Assembly (NCBI RefSeq): GCF_000247695.1
Contig: NW_004624747.1
Coordinates: 26,714,632 to 26,778,631 of the forward strand
Reading direction: 5' to 3'
Length of the DNA: 64,000 nt
From: Heterocephalus glaber
Lineage: Eukaryota > Chordata > Mammalia > Rodentia > Bathyergidae
In this document: positions 12,097-23,164 of the stretch, piece after piece
How positions within the stretch are numbered: the first letter of the stretch is position 1
Layout: every line of letters begins with the position of its first letter
The notes under the pieces: model-generated
The model's database searches: none
The model's input: the letters and a program-made list of their open reading frames with translations, nothing else
What the model was told of the DNA's origin: nothing
Made by a program: the position numbers and the translations under genes

Positions 12097-13904
12097 ATGG
12101 CTCGCTAACGTCTTGTCTTCCTTTCCAGACTACCAAAACGTGATGGTTCTTTGAACAACAGAATGTGGTAATTCCTCTGTCTCCTTTAGGTCAGAGTGAG
12201 ACTTCTGAGCCCTGGCTAGGCAGAATCAGCCTCCCTCCTCTTTCTGAAGCAACTATAAGAAGATGGACCTTCAGGCCCTCTTCACCCCTTAAGAATAAGA
12301 GATCAAAGTCTGAGGGACAGAGTGGGAGGCAGGATAGGAGAAATAAGACAGGTAGAAAAGAAACACGGAAAACCATAATTTAAAAATTGTTCTTTTAAGA
12401 AGACTACAGCTTCATGACACAACCGCCGTGACCCAGGGTTATCCCTGTCTGTACTCTCTAAACTTGTTTATGCCTCTTTTCTTCCAGGTCTATCCTGCTC
12501 AGAATCCCTTAAATATGCTATAAATTAGCTTAGTTGACAAAGTAAAGGGCAGAAACACATCCAAAGATGTCAACATCTTAAATCACTCATCCGAAAAACA
12601 ATGCAATAGACCGGGCCCTGCTTTCCCTGTAGAATGAGCCATTATCTTTCTACCTATGAGTAGGACATTGCTTTCTCCTGTAAACCTAGCCCAGACTTTC
12701 ACTAGATTCACAAATTCTACAGTTCCACTGCCAAAACATAAATATTCCCAGCTGGAGACCAGGGTGGCCTTGTCTCTTGAAGGCCCACACTCTTCGTTGA
12801 GTGTGTGCTTTAATTTCTGCCTAACAAATATCCTTATATCTGTGTTTGAAAGACATCTCAAATGTGTGGATGTAACACGCTTTATCCCAGTCACCTCTCT
12901 TGATGCTCAGGAGGTTCTCTCAAGGCTGTGACTATCCCTCCCCTTGCCGTTAGGGAGCGAATGCAAAGTTTCTCCCGAATGAAGGATGAACTCAAGGGTC
13001 AGGGTCTACCCCGCTTCAGGTTTTCTGGGAGGAAAAAGCTGAACAGTGAAATGGAGTGACTGAAGAGAGGCTGGTGAACAGCCTGCTGGAAAGCCAGGGG
13101 GGGACAGCGAGTGACCGCACCTGGGGCTGGGGGTGTGCAGACCTCGGGGAAACGGAGGACAGCAGGGCCGAGCTCAGCGGATCAGCAGGGTGAGGTCACC
13201 ACAGACCAGACTTCCAGAGAGGAATGTGACCATGGCCAAGCCACCGGCAGCCAAGGAGGATGATGGGAAACCCACAGCCTCCTCCCTCTGCCTTTCGATT
13301 TGTTAATGCGCTCACTGGCTGAGACCCGAGACACCAGAAAGCCCTGGGTACAGGCAGGGTGCAGAGGGGAGGCGGGGATTGTGTGGCACCACACCATGCC
13401 ACTGGACACCCCGGTTACGACGGTGACACTGGGCTCCCATGGCTGCGTGACACAGTGCACGTGGCGTTACCAGCTCACTGCACTGAGTGTTACTGTGGGG
13501 GACAATGCCTTCCTACTCGCCAGCCTGATTGCTGAGAACAGTGCCTCGCTGCGATCTACCACTGAGGACTCCCTGTTGTCCTAAAGTCACTCACTCTTCT
13601 CGATATCCGCTGGGCCATGCTGCATCCCCTCTGGCTGCCCATTCCCTCACTTTGTGCATTTTTCCTCTGGCTGTCACATCATTCTTTTGTAAGTATTTCC
13701 ATATTCTAGATATTGCTCAGCCTTCTCAAGATCATTAGCTTATATAACACAGACCAAACATGTTTTAAAGTTTTGAGCACAAGACAAAAAAAGATAATTT
13801 TCCCAAACCAAGTGGCATCATTCTTTTTACCTATTTTCCCTCTTTAAAACTGAGTGCTCTAACTTACTGAATGGGGGACAGAAGTTGCCAGGAATTCTTC
13901 AGGC
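12097..13904. other. intronic sequence, no recognised element
   Basis: Mixed composition. 13680-13860 is AT-rich and may belong to the L1 relic that follows. No gene or RNA recognised. Confidence 0.5.
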
Positions 13905-14450
13905 AGAGAACCAGTATCCACAATACATAAAGAACTCAAAAACATTGGACCCCCCCCAAAAAAAGACCCAATCAAAAAATGGTGAGTGAAATGGACAGAT
14001 GCTTCACAGAAGAAGTAGGTAGGTAGCCCATAGTGATATGAAGAAACACTCAATATTGCTGGCCATTAGAAAAATGAAAATTAAAACAGCACTGAGATTC
14101 CATCTTACCCCAGAAAGAATGGCCTTCATCAAGACATCAAATAATAAAGGATGCTGGTGAGGCTGTGGGGAAAGGACCCTACTACACTGTCAGTGGGAAT
14201 TTAAACTAGTACAACGACAACCACTATGGAAATCAGTAGGTGTCTTCCCAAAACAGTTAAAAAACATATTACAGTGATCCATGCACACTCATGTTTATAG
14301 CAGTGCAATCAATAATAGTTAAATCTTGGAAGCAGCCTATATGCCCATCTACAGATGAATGGATAAAGAAAAGGTGATGTTTCCACACAATGGGGTCCTG
14401 CTCTGCCATAAAGAAAGATAAACTTGAGTCATTTGGAAAGGAATTAGGAT
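13905..14450 (+). mobile_element. decayed L1 LINE, 3' end of ORF2
   Basis: The sequence follows the familiar L1 ORF2 C-terminus: AACTCAAAAACATTGGAC, CCCAATCAAAAAATGG, then CTGAGATTCCATCTTACC, GGATGCTGGTGAGGCTGTGG, CCACTATGGAAATCAGTAGG and ending ATGAATGGATAAAGAAAAGG. Translation is broken by several stops and frameshifts. It shares its orientation and coverage with the younger L1 at 47140 but is far more diverged. Confidence 0.88.
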
Positions 14451-15499
14451 GTGTCGTGTACAGGCATGCACGCCACACAAGGAAGGCAAACATTACGCAA
14501 GGCAAACATGGACTAATAGAAAACGCGAGTGCTCTATGTCCACCCCTGGAACCCACACTCCAGAAGGTTTGCGTTGTCATTCACTTCCTGGGGAAAAGGA
14601 AATCCGAAGAGGAAAACACGCATGGGGGAGCCAGAGTTCTGCATCCCGGACAGTGTGACCGTGTGGTGTGCTCAGAGCCCTCACCTCCCCGGTGGCTCAA
14701 GCTTGCCCCAGCAGCCTGGCCCACTTCCGGGTTCTGCATCAGCCCACAGAGCCCAGTCTATGTCTGTGGCAGGCCTTGTGCATGAGGTCTGGACGCCTCA
14801 GAAATGGGAGCCAAGCTCAGGATATTTCAAAGGAAACACAGCACAGTGCTGCATTATTTAAAGGCAGGATTTATTACCTTTGACTCAATTCGTTACTTTA
14901 CACCCACAGAATTCTTTTATCCCCTCCACCTGCGTGGCTGAATTTAAACAGCACCCACACAGAGGGGGTCTGTGAAATGGGGATCTGGGATGCTTAGAGT
15001 TGCAAATGACATGAACAATTCTGTCTAACTTGAAACAATCGAACTCGGAGAATGCCTCTCCCAATCATGGTGGAGAATTACAGAATTCACTGTAACAGTA
15101 AGTGGTACATGGCTCTTACAGGCTTATCAACTTGGGGCTGTTTACCTATGCTACCTCCCAGAACACTAGTTTCCAATGGAATTTTAATCCGAGTTCAGCC
15201 CAAAACAAAAATGCTCCATGGTCTATTAATTTTGAAAGACACTGGTTAAATAAAGCTAAGCAAGACTCTGCTCTGCGTGCCCTTGGACAGGCTGCACTGG
15301 CTTAGGCCTTCCGAGTCCCCAAGAGGAGATGCAGACGCAGGATTCTCCACACTGGTCCTATGAGAACCTCTTTGCTGTTGCCCTGGAAACATTTAATATC
15401 CCAAGAAACCCAGTCCAGGAACCGATGTCATGTCATTCCAGAATCTAGGAATACGTTGCTGAAACTAGGCTGGAGACTATTTTGGATAAAACATCAACA
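14451..15499. other. intronic sequence, no recognised element
   Basis: Unique-looking sequence with short chance frames only. No repeat or gene recognised. Confidence 0.5.
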
Positions 15500-15695
15500 T
15501 TCAATATGTTTATGAGATGTGATCAAAATTGTGAATGTTTAAATTATTTTTTAAAGTATTATTACAGCAAAGGACACTTTGCCATTAATTCCCCTCAAAA
15601 TTCTCCCCCTGGCTTTGAACACACTTGTCCCATCGCCCTGGCCACTTTCTGGAGCAGATCTGGACGTGCTCCTTCAAGTGTGTCTTCATGGGATG
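15500..15695 (-). mobile_element. mariner-type transposase 3'-end relic, minus strand
   Basis: On the minus strand a frame ends with the residues RWDKCVQSQGENFEGN and a stop. This fits the C-terminal tail shared by mariner-family transposases (a Trp-Asp-Lys-Cys block followed by Gly-Glu-x-Phe-Glu-Gly). It is followed by the typical AT-rich 3' end. Upstream of this tail the frame quickly becomes unrecognisable. The same element occurs in the opposite direction 150 bp away and again at 37170. Confidence 0.78.
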
Positions 15696-15844
15696 TGATA
15701 CAAAAGGTGGTGACTGCTGCCGCTGAGCGCTGGGCCGGGCCGGGCCACAGAAAGGCAGGCTCGTCAAAGCATGGCGCTGGGTCCTCATCCCCTTACCCCC
15801 TGCGTCTGGCACTGTGCAACTTCAGGCTCTTTCCGGACATCAAA

Positions 15845-16080
15845 ATGACCTTGAAAGTAAACATTTTGAATCAATTCAGGACCTAGAGGCAGACATGGCA
15901 GTGGAGCTAAAGACACTCAGCAAAGAGGACTCCAGAGCTGCTGCCAAAAGCGCTAAGGACAATGGGATGAGTGTGCTCACAGCAAGGGGGAGGAGTTTGA
16001 GGGGGATTCTGAGGAATTCTGAGGTGTCTTACTATAATAATTTTTTTAGTTTAGTCATTTACCATACATTCTGACCCCAC
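15845..16080 (+). mobile_element. mariner-type transposase 3'-end relic, plus strand
   Basis: A plus-strand frame contains FESIQDLEADMAVELKTLSK, which fits the segment of mariner transposases just before the C-terminal tail. The nucleotide sequence then runs parallel to the minus-strand copy at 15500-15695 (GGACAATGGGATGAGTGTGC against GGCGATGGGACAAGTGTGTT), followed by a T-rich 3' end. The frame is shifted relative to the tail, so it is a dead copy. Confidence 0.75.
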
Positions 16081-16616
16081 ATGTATGTTACTCACATGAA
16101 AATGTTTTTTTCTACTTCTCAGCAAACTTCATTATGGCCCTTGTTAGCTGGCTAATTCTTTTTCACTTTTCATGGGTTTTACTGGTGAACAGGATTTACA
16201 GGTAATTTCCTGCTCTCCCTGCTGAGGCTCAGGGGAGGGAGACAGCAGCACTCCACGTCCTAGGCTGAGCCACTCTGTGGGTTGGCAAAGTCCTCATTAG
16301 CTGAGATGGATTTTATGGTACATATTCCACATTTTTTGCACTTAAAACCCCTATATCAAAAACAGTAGAAAGCAGGACAATGAAAAACAACAGGCACTGG
16401 AGAAACTAACATGTAGAATGAGTTCCAGCAAGGAAGGGGAATCAGGCCGATGACATCACTGCACCCAAAGGGAAGTGGAGTTCACCACAGACTCAGCGAG
16501 AGGGCGCTCGACTGACCTCCAGGGTGTGCACCTTCTGGGGCGCCGCTCTACACCAGGGGCAGAGTTCACAACACTCACCTTTTCAAAAACAATATACAAA
16601 ATAAGCATGATTTATA
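16081..16616. other. intronic sequence between transposon relics
   Basis: No element or gene recognised. The left part is AT-rich and may include the decayed terminal repeat of the mariner copy. Confidence 0.4.
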
Positions 16617-16905
16617 TCAGACACAAGTGAGCACGCCTGTGATCCCAGACTTTAGAAGCTAAAGCAGGAAGATCATAATTTAGAGGCCCACCTAGACAAC
16701 TCAGTGAGACCTTATCTTAAAACTAAAAATATGGGGCCAGGGATTTATCTCAGTGGTTCCACCACCTGCCCCCCAAGCGCAAGGACCCGATTTCGATCCC
16801 TGGTACCAAAAAATAAAAAATAAAAAATAAAATATGAAGAACTGGGCAGAAAGTTTTCCTAATATGTGTAAGGCCCTGGGTTCAATCCTCAGTATTGCAA
16901 AAAAG
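16617..16905 (+). mobile_element. old B1-ID composite SINE split by a younger SINE
   Basis: The left half (16617-16733) has the 7SL-derived pattern GCACGCCTGTGATCCCAGAC and CAGTGAGACCTTATCTTAAA. The right half (16837-16905) has the ID-like pattern AATATGTGTAAGGCCCTGGG and GTTCAATCCTCAGTATTGC with an A tail. Between them lies a complete younger ID SINE. The 7SL-plus-ID dimer architecture is known from rodent genomes. Confidence 0.85.
16734..16828 (+). mobile_element. ID-type SINE nested inside an older SINE
   Basis: It starts GGGCCAGGGATTTATCTCAG, has the B box TTTCGATCCCTGGTACC and ends in an (AAAAAAT)n-type tail. The 8-bp duplication AAAATATG is present at 16726-16733 and 16829-16836. The A-rich linker of the older B1-ID dimer served as the insertion site. 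A-box G is replaced by T (TTATCTCAG), so this copy may be a weaker polymerase III promoter. Confidence 0.92.
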
Positions 16906-17500
16906 GAAAACATGCTTTTTTCCAGATAAAAGGAGCACTACATTATTATTGGAATTATAATGATACATTATTACTGGAGATCTTTTAAGATAAAATCATG
17001 TTTTGGTTATGGTTTATGGAGTTGATACATCCCCATAGAAATAGTTTGGTAAATGAGACAAAAATCTCGGTGAAGCACGTGCTAACCGAGGAGTAATTAA
17101 CAATGTTAAATGTCTTCCCAGAGGACTGCGGCGAGATCTCGAGTGCAGAGCATTAACTTGCGGCAGCTTGGGGACCCGTGGAGCAGGAAAGCACCGGCTG
17201 TCCACCTCGGGGACACACGATGCCGAGAGCTGAAGGACAGCAAGGGTGGCAGATGACCGCAGAGGAGGAGCGGTGGACAGGGGTGTCTGGCAGTGACGCC
17301 CGTGGCCTCCCAGGGCCACGGGCGGAGGGGCCCCGACATCCAGCCACTTCCTCCATGCAGAGAACAGGCACTGAACACCTACTCACACAGGGCCTGCGCT
17401 GGCCTGGCAGCCTCGGCACTGAAGGACAGGCTGGGGTCTGACTTGTGAGATGGACAGTGGACCAGGGACAGCAGTGGAGCAGGGGAGGCTCCCCAGGACA
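16906..17500. other. intronic sequence, no recognised element
   Basis: AT-rich up to about 17110, then GC-rich. No repeat or coding signal recognised. Confidence 0.45.
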
Positions 17501-17504
17501 TGCA

Positions 17505-17522
17505 GGGCGGGCGGGCGGGTGG
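17505..17522 (+). other. four-tract G-quadruplex motif
   Basis: Four GGG runs are separated by single C residues, followed by TGG and, a few bases on, five more G. One-base loops make this a strong predicted quadruplex on the plus strand, which is the template strand for TMEM132D transcription. Confidence 0.85.
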
Positions 17523-17639
17523 CAGGGGGCTACTGAGCTCTGACTCCGAGCCCTCGCCTGCTAGTGACCCACAGTCCCCTCCCTGCTGGGGATTTAGAAG
17601 CAAGCCAGAGCCCTGCGTGGACACCCAGGCCCCACGGCA

Positions 17640-17860
17640 CCCGGCTCCCAGGACGCTGTCTCCTCCCCGGCCCTGTCTGTCTGTCCCCGGCTCTCCCTCT
17701 GTCCGTCTGTGTCTCTTCCTATTTCCTTTTGTCTCCTTCTCTTTCTGTTCTCCCCTCCTTCCATCTGTCTCCTCCTTCTCCCTCTGCCTCTCCACCCAGC
17801 CGTCCCCACCTCCACATACCCCTTTGGCCTCTGCATCTGCCACCTCCCTCTGCCCCACCC
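17640..17860. repeat. polypyrimidine tract of about 220 bp
   Basis: The plus strand is dominated by C and T (runs of CTGTCT, CTCCTT, TCTCCC) with few purines. In the TMEM132D transcript it would be a purine-rich A/G tract. The Lys/Glu/Arg-rich minus-strand frame and the Ser/Pro/Leu-rich plus-strand frames here are by-products of this composition. Confidence 0.85.
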
Positions 17861-18263
17861 CCATTGGCCACCTACGTCCCTTCCAGATCCTGTCCTGCAC
17901 TTCTCTGCTGCCAGGAGCTTCTCTGTCCCCTCCTCTGTGAGCACCAACTGATGCTCCTTGGTGGTGCTTACCAGAATTATAATTTCATATTATTTCTGAT
18001 TTCTTGTCACCATGCCCAGTTCTGGTCCTGCTCACCATGTCAGCCCAGCACCTGTCACACAGCACACCATCCAGTGCATCAGCAGGTGTCAGGACCAACT
18101 CCTCCAAGGTGCCCCTCACCTGTGCCCTGAGCCAGGGGACACCGTCCCAGGGCCCTGCCTGCCTGCCACATCCATCTGTGCAGCTGTGATGCTCCCGTGC
18201 CACAAAGCCCCTCTGAGTGGAAGGCTGACCTGTCAGTGGATGGGATCTGAGGAACGGAGTAGA
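17861..18263. other. intronic sequence, no recognised element
   Basis: GC-rich with short chance frames. Nothing supported. Confidence 0.4.
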
Positions 18264-18616
18264 CTGTAAGGGCTCTAACCTCATCGCTGGATTAATTCAC
18301 TGATGAGTTCATTGGCCAGGTGTGCTGTTAGGAGGGGACTCAGCTGGCTGAAGGCATCACCATGTGAGACTTTGAAGGGCACATTTTGTCCTGTCCTTTC
18401 CTCTCTGTCTCTGACTCTTCCTTGCTCTCTTCTTCCTGGATGCCATGAGGTAAGCAGCTTCCTCTTCCACACCCTTCCACCATGATGTTCCTGCCTGGGA
18501 GTCAGCTAACCATGGACTGCACCCTCTGAAACTGTGAGTCACATAAACCATTTCCTCCTTTCAGTTGTGTATATTGTCTATTTGGTCCCAGTAACACAAA
18601 AGCTGACCAATGCAGT
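18264..18616 (+). mobile_element. LTR-like interspersed repeat, probably MaLR-type (copy A)
   Basis: Landmarks in order: GGCTCTAACCTCATCGCTGG, a CT-rich middle, TGCCATGAGGTAAGCAGCTT, CACCATGATGTTCCTGCCTG, AACCATGGACTGCACCC, a polyadenylation-like CATAAACC, and an end in AAAGCTGACCAATGCAG. The same order of landmarks recurs at 22131 and 42125 and, in part, at 32708. The layout (CT-rich centre, ATAAA near the end, terminal CTAAC/CTGAC) resembles MaLR-type solo LTRs. No internal viral genes are present. Confidence 0.65.
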
Positions 18617-18659
18617 CACCTCCCTACTACTTTTTCTTGTATCAAGGAAGTGCATGGAT

Positions 18660-18830
18660 CATCCAGAATCCTCACATGGCTATCTGGGATGAAACAGTAT
18701 GATTATCGTGATGGTTCTTGTTTGGTAGCTGAAGACACTGGGGCATGGAGATAGTAATCAGCTCACCCTAAGCCCTATGGGTGGGGGGGTAAAGGCCAGG
18801 ATTCAGCCCAGAGCTGCCTGTCATCAGGAC
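18660..18830 (+). repeat. MIR SINE relic
   Basis: The region GCTGAAGACACTGGGGCATG, then AATCAGCTCACCCTAAG, then GGCCAGGATTCAGCCCAGAG follows the central and right part of the mammalian MIR consensus (GAAACTGAGGCACAGAG ... GGATTCGAACCCAG). It is highly diverged, as expected of MIR. Confidence 0.6.
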
Positions 18831-19419
18831 CTTGCTTTCTGCTCCTGGGCATATCCCCTCTCCAGATGTGGGTGCTTCTGGACAAGGCGGAGAGCTCTGC
18901 ACAGCCCCCAGGAATCACCCCGAGTCCTCAGTCAGGCCTGTCGCATGGTGAAGGGCAGGAAGCTGCACAGCTGATCCAACTCAGCCACCAAGAACATGAG
19001 CGGTGAGGAACCCAGGACCCTCACATACAATGGGAGGCACAGTGAGAGGCGGAGTGGAACAGGCTGAATACTAACAACACTAAGCACCTCGGAGAATCAC
19101 TGAGAAAGATTCTGAACATGAAAAATGAATGATATATTTCCTCCCCTACTCAGAAGGGCAAAGTCGTTCTCCAGGAGTGGAGGAGAGGGTGGGAGGAAGT
19201 CACACAGTTGATGACGCCTGGTGAGTGGCTGACAAACTTGGAGCTGGGAAAGGATCATCTGGAGGCAGAGTAAGATGTCAGGTTCGGCAAGCCCTCACCT
19301 CCTGGTCACAGGAAGTCCTCGTTTCTAAGAGCTGTGGATGGCATCTACGTTCTCGCTGCCAACCAGAGGGAGTGGGCGAGGCTTTGGCATCCTAAACAAG
19401 GACCACTGGGGATTTTTTT
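18831..19419. other. intronic sequence, no recognised element
   Basis: Unique-looking sequence. No gene or repeat recognised. Confidence 0.45.
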
Positions 19420-19861
19420 GCTGATGTTCACGTTAGAAAATGTTACAGTAAACGGAAAACTCACAATTGTACATTTTATGAGGCACAAGGTGACGTTATG
19501 ATTTATAGATGTAATGTGGCATAATTAAATCAAGCTAGTAATGCATCCATCACCTCAGATACTTGAATTTTGTGATGAGAACATTTGTAATTTACTCTTA
19601 GCGATTTTGAAATGTATAATACATAATTGTCAGTGTGGATTGTAGCACTGTGGACAATTCCTTGATGTCTGTCAACATGAACAGACTAGGACGATGAGGT
19701 ACAGACTCAGAATGGAGTACTATGCAGCCTTTAGAGGGAAAGGAATTCTATCTCTTTGACAATATGGATGGAAATGGAGAGGAACTTTGTGTGAAGTGAA
19801 AGAAGGCAGGTGAAGAAAGATGAATGAAACACGTTCCCACTTATGTATGAAAGAGAAAAAG
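19420..19861 (+). mobile_element. L1 LINE relic (3' region)
   Basis: AATTAAATCAAGCTAGTAAT, ATCCATCACCTCAGATACTT and TGATGAGAACATTTGTAATT match a well-known segment of old L1 3' regions. From about 19700, GGAGTACTATGCAGCC and ATATGGATGGAAATGGAG match the ORF2 end of an L1M element. Two parts of one rearranged L1, or two adjacent L1 relics, are both possible. Confidence 0.75.
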
Positions 19862-19870
19862 AAGACCTAG

Positions 19871-19954
19871 GGCCAGGGATTTAGCTCGGTGGTTTCACCA
19901 CCTGCTGAGCAAGCTCAAGGACCTGAGTTCGATCCCCGGTACCAAAAAACAAAA
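19871..19954 (+). mobile_element. ID-type SINE with 9-bp target-site duplication
   Basis: The body starts GGCCAGGGATTTAGCTCGG and ends GTTCGATCCCCGGTACC plus an A-rich tail. AAGACCTAG is repeated at 19862-19870 and 19955-19963. It inserted into the L1 relic listed before it. Confidence 0.92.
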
Positions 19955-19963
19955 AAGACCTAG

Positions 19964-22130
19964 TTTAATGGGTTGTATGACTGTGAAACTCAACAGCTCA
20001 TCAGACTTATCACACAAACATCTAAGGCTACAGATTCACATACACACATGGGGTGGGGGGCTACTCCGGAGAGTATCCAAGAGCAGAAGCGATCTGTGGG
20101 AGATGTTGGCTGCAGCATTGTTCCCACAGGAGGAAAGCGGCTGTTGGTGCATGGGGATCACTCATAAGGACTACTGGAGGGTGCTGAAAATCAGAATTAG
20201 GGATATAGTTTAGCACCCAAGCAGTGCTCATACACAAACAGCAAAGCTGAACCTGAGCCTGCGTGTGGACAACCACTGTCGGTAACAAGTCATGCTCTGA
20301 AAGAGAAGACAGAACAAAGCAGAATTTCCTTGGCTGGACAGCAGGGCTGGGGCTTCTGTTTTCTCTTAACACTCCTTAAAAACAAGGAAGAAGTGCGACC
20401 GTCAGCTGCCGTGAGAGCGGCCCTCTGTTCAAACCCGATTGTGACCCCATGTTGCCCCTCTTCCCGAAGAATCGGATCCTCCTTGGTCTTTGCCTCCTGG
20501 CCCCTCCCAGCTCTGTCCACCCTCTGGGTCACCAGCGCACAGGCAGGACTCTGCTGGGGACTTCCCTGGCCCCTCCCTGGCCCCCAAGCATGCTCCTGTT
20601 CTCCATCGAGGAATGACCAAGCATCAGAGGTAATCTTAAGACCCTCTCCACACCACCAGTGAGGCTCAGCACCTCTTCCTGCAGCCCGCCGCCTGCACCA
20701 CGGGCCCCACACTGCCTCTCTAGTAACAGGTGACACTAGCCAGGTCTCAGCCACTGGGACCAGTCCACCCATTCCTCCATCGTCTGTGCAGCTTTCTCTA
20801 CTCTGCTTGTCGCCCTGCCCACCCCCCTAAGTAGATAACAGGCTCTTCTGGGGACATGGGCTCGTCTCGTTCACTCTTAATCCTACACAGAGGCAAATAC
20901 GGAGCTTGGCTTCTACTAAACCCTTTTCTGCATTTCACACTGCTGAAGTGTTTATTTGCACACAGCTCTTCCTCATCCTCTGAACTGGACGACAGACTCC
21001 ACTTGGCCCCCGCACGCCAGACAAGCAAGATGGCGCCCAGGAGCCGACCACCGTCCCGAAGTTCTGGCCAGTGTGTCCTGTGTCTTCCTCCCCGTGGGTC
21101 ACAGAGCTCATGCACAATGGTTCCTCCATCCACGGACGTGTGAAAAGGCAGCCAAATCTAGTTTTCCAAAGTTAGAGAGTTTATTCAGTTCTTAGAAGAA
21201 CTTTTCTCTATTTAATTTCTGGAAACAACATAAACCCTAGGATCTGACTTGTCCGTATTTGGTGAATATTGGAAATGGGTAGGAAAGGCTGATTCGCGAA
21301 TCTCCTTGCCAATGCCCAGCAGGTAGAAAACTTGTTACAGCTTTAGTATCTGTCTCCTGGAGACCATCAGGCCCTGAGCAGAGCTGGATGCTACGGGAAC
21401 AGAGCCCACTGTGGAGGGACCCAGCGAAGGCAGATGCTGCCGACTGGTGTCTGTGCCTGCATTCCCTCCCTCCCACAATTTGCACGGGGAGCCCTCCCCA
21501 GTCAGATTCATTTACTGGCTCTTTGGGAATTTACGGGCCCCTGAATGACACCTCCCAGCCAGGAGAAGTGTGACGGATGGAGGAGAGTCCCGCAAACAGG
21601 CCGGCCGGGAGCTGTCGGGGCCCATTGCGCGCACCATCCATCTCCTGCTCACTGCCTGCTGACAGGGCCGGTGCGCTGTTTCATCTGCTCTCCACCAAAG
21701 AGCCCTAATGTGCTCTCCGGGCACCCAGGAGCACGGGAAAGTAAACACAGGGCCAGAGGCAGCTGCTGCCCTGAAGCTGCAAATTACCCAGCCCAAAGCG
21801 CATCGGGCAATGACTTCTGAGAACGGGCTCCCACCTAAGTTAATAGAGCAATATTAAAAAGAAAAAAACAACAATACTTTCTCTCCCAAGAGCTCTCTAT
21901 GTTGGCGAGGAAGCAATGGAGCCTGGCCAAGATGCCTAGAAGCCTCAGAATGCATTATCTTCAGGAAGCGGTGAGTCTCCATGCTTGGTGCCCTCCCTGG
22001 TCCCAACCTGGTATGCGGTAGGTGGCCCCGAATTGCCCAGAATGGCATGGATTTTACAGGCCCTGACTCTAGGGGCTTCTGTTCTGGTACAGCCTGGGTA
22101 TGAGGTGCCCTCGGGCTGACTTGGGGGAAG
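19964..22130. other. intronic sequence, no recognised element
   Basis: The first ~100 bases may continue the interrupted L1 relic. The rest is mixed GC-rich sequence with chance frames on both strands. A run near 20195 is faintly ID-like but too weak to call. Confidence 0.45.
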
Positions 22131-22488
22131 TGATGGATCACAAGGGTTCTAACCTCATCAATGGATTAATTCTCTCCTAAGCTCATAACTGAGTGGGCTT
22201 ATTAGGAAGCGGATGAAGAAGGACACAGGATGATGGCTTTGAAGTACAGATTTTGTCCCTGGCCCCTTTCTCTCAGACCTTCTCCCTCCCCCTCCACTTC
22301 CTGGCCACCATGTGGTGAGCAGCTCTCCTCCGCCAGGCCCTTCCCCCATCATGCTTCTGCCTCACCACAGGCCTGGAAACAGCGGAGCCAGCTGACCGCA
22401 GATGGAGACTGTGAGCCAAATAAAGGTTTTCTCCTTTAAGCTGTTTTCCTGGAGTATTTTGTCATCGCAACAGAAAGCTGACTGCAGC
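22131..22488 (+). mobile_element. LTR-like interspersed repeat, probably MaLR-type (copy B)
   Basis: It has the same landmarks as copy A: TTCTAACCTCATCAATGG, CCACCATGTGGTGAGCAGCT, CCCCCATCATGCTTCTGCC, AGCCAAATAAAGG and GAAAGCTGACTGCAGCAT. It is better preserved in its right half than copy A. Solo LTR-like, no internal region, same orientation. Confidence 0.68.
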
Positions 22489-22960
22489 ATCTTAAGTGTC
22501 AATTCCACCTAAATCTTGAAAATTACCCTGATGAATTTATACCACTCTTTGAACTTCTCTAAATTATTGGTGTGATCAATCATTCTGTGCCTAAATTAAA
22601 ATGTCAGAGACAATGAAACCAAACTCCTGGTATATCTGAGTTTCAATAACTCATTTACAAATTTATGTTGAAGGTTTTTGCCTTGTGCTGATAGCTGTAT
22701 TGTTTTTGCCATCTCAGAACTCTCTGAGCTTACACATTAGAGTTAAAAGAGGGTTTTTTCTCCTTTAAAATTTGCCTTATGCTTTTATTAACACCTAAGA
22801 GATTACAAAAATAAATACTTTTTAGCTACTAGTCTCTGCTTTGCAATTTTCTTATTGAAAACCATTATGCTGCCTTGGGGAACTAAAATCAAGTTTATAT
22901 AAGAAATCTTACCTTCTAGGATTCTTATACCAGTTCTTTATTGAGGAGTGAGTTTTTAAA
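22489..22960. other. AT-rich island, no recognised repeat
   Basis: About 470 bp of AT-rich, non-repetitive sequence directly after copy B. It includes AAATTATTGGTGTGATCAAT and CTTTTATTAACACCTAAGAG. It is a candidate conserved element or an unrecognised old LINE; I cannot tell by eye. Confidence 0.35.
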
Positions 22961-23164
22961 CAAACTACAACCATAACAGAGCCCTTGCCCACAGTCACTG
23001 TATCACCGACAGCTACACACGTGTAACACACCCATGTTTACAAAGACAGCTCCCCAGGTCACGTTGACTGGGACCCCCCCCCACCTCTCTCTCCATCCCA
23101 GCACCCATGTCCTCTGCTGTGCTGACCACAAACCCTCCCTGTCATGCCTGACTTAGGTGAGATC
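22961..23164. other. intronic sequence, no recognised element
   Basis: Short stretch with a C-run near 23074. Nothing supported. Confidence 0.4.

Noticed and set aside
17379..17900. Lys/Glu/Arg-rich minus-strand frame resembling a charged coiled-coil protein
   Set aside because: It is the translation of a simple polypurine tract. The charge pattern follows from GAG/AAG/AGA codons.
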